Of a stretch of 26,463 nt of DNA, positions 7,068 to 14,800 are shown piece after piece. Location of the stretch: assembly GCA_045636145.1 (NCBI GenBank), contig JAZTWV010000016.1, positions 1-26,463 on the forward strand, given 5' to 3'. Within the stretch, counting starts at the first letter, position 1; every line of letters starts with the position of its first letter. The DNA is from Flemingiibacterium sp045636145 (lineage in GTDB: Bacteria > Bacillota > Clostridia > Oscillospirales > CAG-272). Position numbers and translations under genes: made by a program. The notes under the pieces were generated by a model that was given only the letters and a program-made list of their open reading frames with translations, was not told the origin of the DNA and did no database searches.

Positions 7068-7859
7068 TCACACTTCAGTATTCCCCATCCATTGGCAAAG
7101 TGCCGAGAACATTGTCACTGCAAGCTCGGTCTGATAGGATTCGCTTTTAAGCTTTGCACATTCCTCAGAATTTGACAAAAAGCCGCATTCCACCAAAACC
7201 GCAGGAACAGTGGCACGGTCAAGAATATAAATCGACGATGTGGCACGCTTTATCTCACGCTTATTTGATGTATCAAGAAAGGTTGCGGCATAGCTTTGGA
7301 CGTAAGAAGCAAGCTGTGAGCTGTCAGGATTGTTTCCCGAATACCATACCTGAAGTCCGTAGTATTTAGAAGATGAAAAATTGTTCATATGTATGCTCAC
7401 AAGCACTGAATTGCCGCCATTCTCCGAAATTTCTTCAGCCACGGCCAAGCGGTTTTTAAGATCATGCATCTTACGGTGTTCTTTTATATCGTCTCCCACA
7501 AGCATCCGATCTTCTTCTCTTGTCATCACACATTCTATTCCGGAAAGATTCAGAAGAAGCTCAAGCCTCTTTGCCACAGCAAGATTTATCTCCTTTTCCA
7601 CTGTTCCGTCAGCACCGGATGCCCCTCCGTCCATTCCGCCGTGTCCGGCGTCAATAACTACCGTGGGGGTAGAGATCACAGTGTTTTGTTCATGCGAAAC
7701 GGATACCACGCTCCCACGCGCCGCAAATCTGCCGATTCCCCATGTAAGTGCGCATACAGCGCATAACAGTATCACTGCTGCCGTAAAACTAATACCTGCG
7801 GAAATTCCACCCGGGATTCCGCTTTTTTCTTTCTTTTCATATACCGTAAGCTCCTTCAC
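7068..7859 (-). CDS. cwlD: N-acetylmuramoyl-L-alanine amidase, CwlD-like
   Basis: Zinc amidase (amidase_3) that cleaves the amide bond between muramic acid and the stem peptide. In spore formers CwlD makes the muramic-delta-lactam of spore cortex. The 263-residue protein has an N-terminal membrane anchor (about 21-44) and the catalytic domain from about 66. Ligand and catalytic residues are visible: His73 in VVIDAGHGG, Glu88 or Glu90 in VEKEINL, His157 in SIHMN, and Glu224 in VLVECGFLSN. Size and anchor match CwlD rather than large autolysins. The start is GTG, with GGAGG seven bases upstream. It lies 28 bases after an NfeD-like gene on the same strand and is probably cotranscribed with it. 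Sporulation by this organism is suggested, not proven. Confidence 0.85.
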   Translation of the reverse strand: MKELTVYEKKEKSGIPGGISAGISFTAAVILLCAVCALTWGIGRFAARGSVVSVSHEQNTVISTPTVVIDAGHGGMDGGASGADGTVEKEINLAVAKRLELLLNLSGIECVMTREEDRMLVGDDIKEHRKMHDLKNRLAVAEEISENGGNSVLVSIHMNNFSSSKYYGLQVWYSGNNPDSSQLASYVQSYAATFLDTSNKREIKRATSSIYILDRATVPAVLVECGFLSNSEECAKLKSESYQTELAVTMFSALCQWMGNTEV

Positions 7860-7887
7860 CGTGCGCCTCCGTGTTTATGGTTTTAAG

Positions 7888-8157
7888 CTATTCTATGTCC
7901 CTGTCGCGGTTATTATGTTTACAGCTTCGCTTTATGGCGGCACATACAGTCTGTGACGCCGCAATAAGTGATACCCCGAGTATAATAAATATGACAACCT
8001 GCTCCTTTGGCGACATATTAAAAAGTCCGCAAACAAACGCTGTGGCGGCAGAAGGTGCTAACCACACTGCAATGAGCTTTTCACTTGCCGCCTCAACAAA
8101 TATTGCAGCCAATATGACCGTAAGCCAAATTATAGGCAGAGCAGATACAAATGACAT
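7888..8157 (-). CDS. Short NfeD-like membrane protein
   Basis: An 89-residue hydrophobic protein with two or three membrane segments (about 5-22, 30-46 and 52-72), ending in a basic, Asp-rich tail (KRSCKHNNRDRDIE). The pattern of the hydrophobic core (IIWL, then a short VWLAPSAATAFVCGLF helix and QVVIFIILGVSLI) resembles the membrane part of NfeD-family proteins, but the usual C-terminal OB-fold domain is absent. It could equally be an unrelated small membrane protein. The start has only a modest AAGG site. It is the first gene of a two-gene unit with the CwlD-like amidase. Function unknown. Confidence 0.6.
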   Translation of the reverse strand: MSFVSALPIIWLTVILAAIFVEAASEKLIAVWLAPSAATAFVCGLFNMSPKEQVVIFIILGVSLIAASQTVCAAIKRSCKHNNRDRDIE

Positions 8158-8442
8158 TTTTTAAACCTTGACTTTTGCCGCGGTGGATTATACCGCCTGC
8201 AAAACGCTTCCTTTTATAGATTTTTTTGATAATTTTAATTATCTTTCCTTGTGTTCTGATACTATATTATTACACCGCTTCATAGAAATATAACACCCCA
8301 CATAAAATTTCCTTGAATGATTATATACATATGTAGTAAATACGTTAAATTTGCAGAAATGCAACAAATTACCTCTTGCAAATCATGTCGAATTTTGATA
8401 CAATTATCGTATGAATAAAATTTTGCCCTTAGGAGATATTCG
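8158..8442. other. Divergent intergenic region between the NfeD-like and glycosidase-amidase genes
   Basis: About 285 bases, strongly AT-rich, with no gene. For the plus strand a promoter is clear (8376-8404). For the minus strand a TATAAT box (ATTATA at 8187-8192 on +) lies inside the inverted repeat GCGGT...ACCGC, but no good -35 box accompanies it. A 7-bp palindrome GATAATT-TT-AATTATC lies at 8228-8243. Confidence 0.5.
8376..8404 (+). promoter_or_regulatory. Sigma-A-like promoter for the glycosidase-amidase gene
   Basis: TTGCAA (8376-8381), a 17-base spacer and TACAAT (8399-8404). The start codon of the gene at 8443 lies 39 bases downstream. Confidence 0.7.
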
Positions 8443-11400
8443 ATGAACAACACCGAAAATAAATATCCCGGAGCTCCAAAAAAATCCTCAGGATACATAA
8501 TGCTTATTCTGATGGTTATTGCAACGCTTTCCCTTCTTGCGGCGGTTGCTGTAATTTTTATTCCAAAACTTATTTCCGATAGGTCGAATGGCGACTCACA
8601 GCTTGGCGATACACAAATCGAAACACAGGCAAAAAACCTCGATGATACACTGACCCTTCCACCTCAGAGTGAGTATACCGAAACACGAGGTGTTTATATC
8701 GCAACAGTTCATAATATAAATTTTCCCACAAAGCCGGGTCTTTCGGCAAGTGAGCTTCAAGCAGAGCTTGACGACATCGTGAATACCTGCCTTAGGGCCG
8801 GGCTAAACGCTATCTACTTTCAGGCAAGACCATCCTCCGATGCACTGTATAAGTCCGACATATTCCCTGTGTCGGAATTTTTGACAGGAACGCAGGGGTC
8901 AGACCTGCCCGACGGATTTGATCCCCTTGAATATCTGGTAGAAATGGCACATTCACATAATATCAAAGTTCATGCGTGGGTAAATCCCCTCCGCGTGACG
9001 GTTGGCTCTGCATCTGCACCAAAGCATGATACAAACGCACTTGCAGAGGGGCATCCTGCAAGGCTTCACCCTGAATATACCTCAGCATATGCTGACGGAA
9101 AGCTGTATTTTGACTGCGGACTGCCTGAAGTGCGTGAGCTTGTTGCCAACAGTGCGGCAGAGCTTGCAAAAAATTATGATATCGACGGAATTATTTTCGA
9201 CGATTACTTCTACCCCTATCCTGTAAATGATGAGAGCGGCAAGCTTGCCGAATTTGACGACAGTAAAACTTACGCCTACTACGGCGGTGATATGCCCCTT
9301 GACGATTGGCGGCGAAATAATGTGAACAAGATGATCGAGGGGTGTTATAACTCCATAAAAGCCGCAAATCCCGACTGCGAGTTCGGCATTGCCCCCTTTG
9401 GGATCTGGCAGAACGATAACGGTACAAACGGCGGAAGCGCCACATCAGGACTTGAATCCTATTCCGCAATCTACTGCGATCCAACCGCATGGATTGAGGG
9501 CGGATACATAGACTATATTGCACCGCAGATATATTGGCGTTTTACCACGTCCGCGGCACGCTATGATGTGCTTGTGAGATGGTGGAATACGCTTGTTGAA
9601 GGAACAGGCGTAAAGCTGCTTATAAGCCACGGAGTGTACAACTACGACACTTGGGAATCTCCTGAATTTGAGCTTAGAAATCAGGTGGAATTTGCGCGTA
9701 GTGAGCTTGCTTACCGCGGCTCTATACTCTACGGTTACGCGGCACTGAAAAACAACTCATACGGTCTTTTTGATGAGGTCCAGGACGTATTTTCAGAACA
9801 GATCGTGCACACGGACGCGGTTTCAAACGACAGAGAGCTTTATATAAGCATCCCATACTCCGGAAGTACCGTTGACGGTGAAAATACATTCGTTATCGGC
9901 ACATCCGACCCCGCCTATCCGCTTTATATAGACGGACAAAAGGTTGGACGGACAAAAAGCGGATATTTTTCACTGTATCTGCCTCTTGAAAAGGGCAAAA
10001 ACACCTTCGTTTTCTCCCATAAGGGTAAGGACACCGAATATACGGTAAACCGCCCGTCGAACGAGGATTCATCGGCAGAAATTACACATCCCACACTTGA
10101 TTCCCCCGACATTGCCGCTGTTACCCCCTCTTATGAGTGGATGGGCAACGGAACGCTTCCTGTAAGCGTTACCGCACCAAAAGGAGCAAAGGTCACAGCT
10201 TCCCTTGCAGGCAAAAAAATAACTCTCACCCCCACGCTGTATGTTCCAAGTGAGAGCGGCAAATATATGAAAGAAGTCTACACCGGCAGTTTCGAGCTTT
10301 GGGGAAAGCCGGGTGAAATAGAGGACTTTGGCAAAATCAAGTTTGTCAGCGTATTCGGCGGCAAGACCTACACGGCGGAATCGGCAGAGATACGAGTTCG
10401 CGGAAACGACGCCGCGATTCCGATTGAGGTTATCGCAGATGACACAGAGCTGAAAATACAGCATGACAGCTGGTACTACGACGATTATACGCCGCAATCG
10501 GCAGGTATGCGCGACAACGCCGTATCGCTTTCCGGCGGAAAGTACAAGCTTCGGTGCGGCGGATATATAGACACGGACAAGGTAAAAGTGCTTGATGGTG
10601 ATGCTATCGGAATCGCGACAGTTAAAAATGCTGTTGTGTCAAGCGATTCTCATGCCACGTACTTTACGTTTGATGTAAACGAAAACGTGCCTATAAACTG
10701 CAATCTTGCAGACGGAGAGTTCTGCGTAACTCTTTATAATATAGATACGGACAAGGCTCCCTTGGCTGAATTTTCGGAAAATCCCCTATTTGAGTCAGTA
10801 AGAAGCGAAAAAAGCACCAAGCAAAATTCATACAAATATTATTTCAAGCTTATCGACATTGAAAACTTCTACGGATTCGCCCATTGTTACGAGGACGGCA
10901 AGCTGATATTTGAATGGAAGAATCCACAATCGCTCCCCGAGGGCGAAAGACCGCTTGAAGGCAAAACCATAATCCTTGATGCAGGTCACGGAGGAAAAAA
11001 TCCCGGTGCTCTCGGTCCTCTCGGCGGTCTTAAAGAGGCTTTGAATGAATCCGACTTCAATCTTGAAATAGTTATGACGGCACAGCCATATCTGGAAGCT
11101 CTGGGTGCCAATGTTATTCAGATACGTGACCGAGAGTGCGAGATTGATGTTCCAATAGAGGACCGTATGCAGACGCTTATTGATGTAAACCCGGATATCG
11201 CGATATCGGTACATCAAAATTCAATGCCCTACACTTCGGATATTACAACTATTCGCGGAGTTGTGGGTCTGTATTGGTCGGATTCGGGATATATGCTCAC
11301 AGATGTAATAGGAGAAAGCATAGCAGATGCACTTGACAAGCTTGACCGCTCTCCAACAAAACAGCGGCTTGCCATGGTGCGCAACGCAAAATTCCCCTCA

Positions 11401-11541
11401 ACGCTTGTTGAAACCTGCTTTATCACATCGGTTGAAGAATACGAGCGAATGATGAAGCCGGACAGCGTGGATAAGATAGCCAAGGCTATTTCCGATGGGG
11501 TCATCGCATACTACAAGGCGCAGGAGAAATATATAAAATAA
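8443..11541 (+). CDS. Membrane-anchored GHL10 glycosidase-like / amidase_3 fusion
   Basis: A 1032-residue envelope protein. Residues 17-41 form a single membrane anchor without a clear signal-peptidase site, so the rest should face the cell wall. Residues about 80-420 match the GHL10 (DUF187) glycosidase-like TIM-barrel family: TRGVYIATV, GLNAIYFQARPSSDALY, HAWVNPLRV, DGIIFDDYFYPYP (near 247-256) and APQIYWRF. Residues about 465-540 look like an Ig-like or extracellular beta domain, and 540-835 is beta-rich and not recognised. Residues 840-1032 are an amidase_3 domain with ILDAGHGG (His849), NESDFNL (Glu869), ISVHQN (His924) and LVETCF (Glu990), so the zinc site appears intact. It has its own promoter and a GGAG site seven bases upstream of ATG. 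It probably remodels peptidoglycan by cutting both glycan and peptide bonds; this is inference. Confidence 0.88.
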   Translation: MNNTENKYPGAPKKSSGYIMLILMVIATLSLLAAVAVIFIPKLISDRSNGDSQLGDTQIETQAKNLDDTLTLPPQSEYTETRGVYIATVHNINFPTKPGLSASELQAELDDIVNTCLRAGLNAIYFQARPSSDALYKSDIFPVSEFLTGTQGSDLPDGFDPLEYLVEMAHSHNIKVHAWVNPLRVTVGSASAPKHDTNALAEGHPARLHPEYTSAYADGKLYFDCGLPEVRELVANSAAELAKNYDIDGIIFDDYFYPYPVNDESGKLAEFDDSKTYAYYGGDMPLDDWRRNNVNKMIEGCYNSIKAANPDCEFGIAPFGIWQNDNGTNGGSATSGLESYSAIYCDPTAWIEGGYIDYIAPQIYWRFTTSAARYDVLVRWWNTLVEGTGVKLLISHGVYNYDTWESPEFELRNQVEFARSELAYRGSILYGYAALKNNSYGLFDEVQDVFSEQIVHTDAVSNDRELYISIPYSGSTVDGENTFVIGTSDPAYPLYIDGQKVGRTKSGYFSLYLPLEKGKNTFVFSHKGKDTEYTVNRPSNEDSSAEITHPTLDSPDIAAVTPSYEWMGNGTLPVSVTAPKGAKVTASLAGKKITLTPTLYVPSESGKYMKEVYTGSFELWGKPGEIEDFGKIKFVSVFGGKTYTAESAEIRVRGNDAAIPIEVIADDTELKIQHDSWYYDDYTPQSAGMRDNAVSLSGGKYKLRCGGYIDTDKVKVLDGDAIGIATVKNAVVSSDSHATYFTFDVNENVPINCNLADGEFCVTLYNIDTDKAPLAEFSENPLFESVRSEKSTKQNSYKYYFKLIDIENFYGFAHCYEDGKLIFEWKNPQSLPEGERPLEGKTIILDAGHGGKNPGALGPLGGLKEALNESDFNLEIVMTAQPYLEALGANVIQIRDRECEIDVPIEDRMQTLIDVNPDIAISVHQNSMPYTSDITTIRGVVGLYWSDSGYMLTDVIGESIADALDKLDRSPTKQRLAMVRNAKFPSTLVETCFITSVEEYERMMKPDSVDKIAKAISDGVIAYYKAQEKYIK

Positions 11542-11575
11542 TTTCCGTTAGTCTTCAAAAAAATCACAAAACCTC

Positions 11576-11604
11576 TTGACAACCGAGCGTGGCTGTGGTA
11601 TAAT
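11576..11604 (+). promoter_or_regulatory. Perfect consensus promoter for tRNA-Lys
   Basis: TTGACA (11576-11581), exactly 17 bases, TATAAT (11599-11604). This full sigma-A consensus fits a strongly expressed stable RNA gene; the tRNA begins 36 bases after the -10 box. Confidence 0.92.
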
Positions 11605-11639
11605 ATACAGGTATTCGGATTTAACTCCTTATACTGTGT

Positions 11640-11715
11640 GAGCCACTAGCTCAGTTGGCAGAGCATTTGACTTTTAATCAAAGGGTCCGGAGTTCGAATC
11701 TCCGGTGGCTCACCA
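11640..11715 (+). tRNA. tRNA-Lys (anticodon TTT)
   Basis: A complete cloverleaf: acceptor GAGCCAC/GTGGCTC (11640-11646 and 11705-11711), D arm GCTC...GAGC, anticodon stem TTTGA/TCAAA with loop CTTTTAA and anticodon TTT (11673-11675), T arm CGGAG-TTCGAAT-CTCCG, discriminator A and an encoded CCA (11713-11715). It stands alone with its own promoter. Its 3' half is the likely integration target of the prophage that begins immediately downstream. Confidence 0.97.
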
Positions 11716-11722
11716 CTAAACG

Positions 11723-11764
11723 CGAATCCGAACTTTTTCGCATATTTATATGGGTTCGGTTTCG
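11723..11764 (+). repeat. Inverted repeat in the tRNA-Lys trailer
   Basis: CGAATCCGAAC (11723-11733) and GTTCGGTTTCG (11754-11764) are inverted repeats with one mismatch. The same left arm also pairs with TTCGGATT (11614-11621) in the tRNA leader, so two exclusive folds are possible. It could be a weak terminator, a processing signal, or an integrase arm site at the prophage end. Confidence 0.5.
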
Positions 11765-11770
11765 TAATAG

Positions 11771-11808
11771 AAATACCTCATAGAATCAAATGATTCTATG
11801 AGGTATTT
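11771..11808. terminator. Perfect 18-bp inverted-repeat terminator, shared by tRNA-Lys and the phage operon
   Basis: AAATACCTCATAGAATCA (11771-11788) is the exact reverse complement of 11791-11808, with only AA between, so the working hairpin has a slightly larger loop. T-rich sequence follows in the plus direction (TTTTCGTTATTGCTTTTC) and a shorter one in the minus direction. It can end the tRNA transcript and the convergent phage late operon, whose last stop is at 11842. Confidence 0.88.
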
Positions 11809-11841
11809 TCGTTATTGCTTTTCTTCACCTATAATGTTTCA

Positions 11842-14800
11842 TCACCATGTCGGAATATCAAACTTCGGTATATTAACCTTCGGAGCTTCAAACTTCGGAA
11901 CAGTAACCTTTGGCACAATAGGTATTTTTTTCTCTTTTGCTTCTACCTTTGGCACTTCCGGTATTTTATCGCCCTCAAGCTCATCTATAAGCTGTTCAAG
12001 GTATGTGTCAATGCCTCCGGGTTTCTTAACACTTTCCTCCGCCGCCGCGATCTTCTTTCCCGATGTGGTAATGATATCACGGAAAAGGATCAGCTTCGCT
12101 TTGTCGTTAATCTCAACATCGAGAAGCGCACGTACCTTGTCTATCTGCTTGCCGCCTGCACCGGATACAGTGTTAAGTGCATTCCATGCCTCACGCTGTG
12201 ATGCACCGACTTTGACCATCGCCTCATACGCCGCTGTCTGCTTTGCAGAAAGCGAACCGAAGCCGCCCTCTATCCAACCTTGACCGCCCTCGGTAGAGGT
12301 CTTGCCAAACACTACAGATTTAACCGCTGTGCCGACTGACTTTGCGCCTTCGTCCGTGAACACCGGGTACTGCATCTTGCGATTGCCCTCCGCATCATAG
12401 GTGTATGAGCCGCCTTTGGCATAAGCATTGACACCCTCGACCGCTTTTTTAACAGCACCGCCTGCAAGCGGAATACCGCCGTAGTAAAGCACGGGTGAAA
12501 GTCCTTTGTAAAGGTTCTCAATAACTTTTGCCGCACCGTCACCTTCGACAGCACCTTCGAGAGCCGCACGAAGTGCTTGTGTATCTACAAGCATTGAAGA
12601 TATCGGAATACGTCCGCCGTCAAACAGTAGACCGCCTACAAATGGAGTCTCCTTTCCTATGTTGCCAACAAAATCAAAAGCCGCACCTACAGCGTTTTTC
12701 TTTCCCACTTCCTTTGTGAACTCACCGCTGAATATCTCGTCAATAGAGCCAAACTTATATCCCGTGAGATCTCCGCCAAGATCATTGAGCATTTCAAGAG
12801 GATCGAATGCCGGTCTGCGTCCTACAAGCTTTTCGTAAAGGTCGTTATAAAGCCTATGGAGAAGAAACATCGCCGCAAGCTTTGTAAGCCATATCGCTTT
12901 GCCCTCGTCGTCTTTTAAGTCCTTGAACATGAACCCGAACTGATTTGCAACCTCAAGCTGATACATGGTGAATGCCTTGTATATCGGATTGCTTACACCG
13001 AAGATGGTAGGCATTGCTCCCTTGCTTCTGTCGCCCATCATTCCCGATATAAAGGTGTCCGCTTCGCTCATTGCCGCGCCAAAGCTCATGCCGCCGCCTG
13101 CCTTTGACATATTCTGTCGTACTCGCGCCCTCATAAGCACCTCTGATGTGAATCTATCAATGAAGTTCATAGCAAATCCGCCCACATCTGACGCCTTGTC
13201 CTTGTAAGAGCGTATCAGACGTTCCGAACCGCGGCGATTTGTAAGGAACTCCGACGTTGCCGAAAATCCGTCCTCGGATATCATAGCTTTCACCGTATCC
13301 CATATACCGCCAATCATATGGTAGTGCATAACCGCGCCACCATCAAACAGGGGTATAGTGTTGGTCAGAGCCGAACCAAGATTACCTACTATGGCATTAG
13401 CTGCCACATTTCCGGTAAGCCTGCGCGCCATGGTATATAACGACCTTCCCCAAATACCCTCAAACTCGCGGTCGCGCTTGGACTTCTTTCCGGCAAGAAG
13501 ATTTGTGTACTCCTCAAGCTCCACGACGAAGTTGTTTAGTGCATACTTGTTTGATTTATCCTTTGCCGCTTCAAATATGGCATCAATACGCTGCTGTTTT
13601 TCTACTTCATCCAGCAGAGGATCATCCTTAATTCTTTTGATCTCATTTTTCATATTTTCGCCTGCTGCCGTCTGATATCGGATAGCAGTAGCAAGGGAAC
13701 GAAGATTCTGCACGTTGTCTGTCTGGTATATAACATCTGTTGCAACCTCGATATAGCGATCAAGACCTTCAACCGCGCCGGTAATGCGTCTGTCACCCTC
13801 GAAGCCTGCCATTGAGCGTTGCTTCGCATTGCTCATGTAGCGTATACCCGGACGGAATGTTGCTGTCATTCCGTTAATAGGTGTGGGAAGCTTCTCGGAT
13901 ATTTCCGCCTGCCTGAAGCCGAAGCCATTAAGCATAAGAGCAAATATGCTATCCTGCTTCGTGTCATTGTTGTAGTGAGGGAAATATCCTCTGTGATACG
14001 GTACAGGCGCATATCCGTTGCGTACTCTCGCCGCATTTACGTCAGTATATAACTTGTCGTAAATATCATTGAATACCTTCACGGATTCTTTCATGTGTTC
14101 AAACTTCGCCTTGTCCTTGGTTATGCCGGGGTTTTCTTCTATGATACGGTTAAGATAACCGCGCCACTCTTCCGCCGTCATACCCTCTCGCATGGGCTCA
14201 CCGTACTTGTTGTAGATAAACGAACCCTCAAGCTTTGACAAAGCCTCTATGTTGTCCTCCGCCTCTCCTATAGCCTGTACAAACTGCGATTCGGAAAGAG
14301 TATCGCCTTTGTGCGGCTTTGTCGCAAGATTTAACGCCTTAACCTGACCGCGGATGTAATTTTTCAGCGAAGTGGATGCGGCTGTTGCACTCGTTATGGG
14401 GTCAAGAATCTCCTCTATAATATACTTTGCAAGCTCAGATTCACGGTTCTTCGGTGCAATGTCGCGAATGTTGCGGCGCATGGTCTGAATAGAATACGCA
14501 AGGGGTGTCGCCTTGTCATTCCACCCACGGAAGAAACCGTCCTTCGCAATCATGTCACAGATCGTATTGAAGCGAATATTCTTAACTCTGATATTTACTT
14601 TGTTGATGTATGCTTCAAGATTCGCCTTGTCCTCTAAAAGAGCATCACGGCGTGCGCGAAGATCCTTTATATACTGCCGCTCATCCTTATTACCAAGGCT
14701 TTCCGTGTCAATGTGTTCATGCTTCCTGCACTCCGCCTGAATACGCGCAATTTCGTTTTCAAGAGCATCACGGCGTGCATAAACCTCGGTCATCTTCTTT

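Noticed and set aside
7381..7956. Plus-strand frame opposite the CwlD-like gene (191 codons)
   Set aside because: Ser/Pro/Ile-rich antisense translation without start signals; the minus-strand amidase has intact catalytic motifs.
8178..8215. Minus-strand promoter for the NfeD-like gene (TATAAT with upstream AAAAGG)
   Set aside because: The -10 box is good but no acceptable -35 box was found, so it is mentioned only within the intergenic entry.
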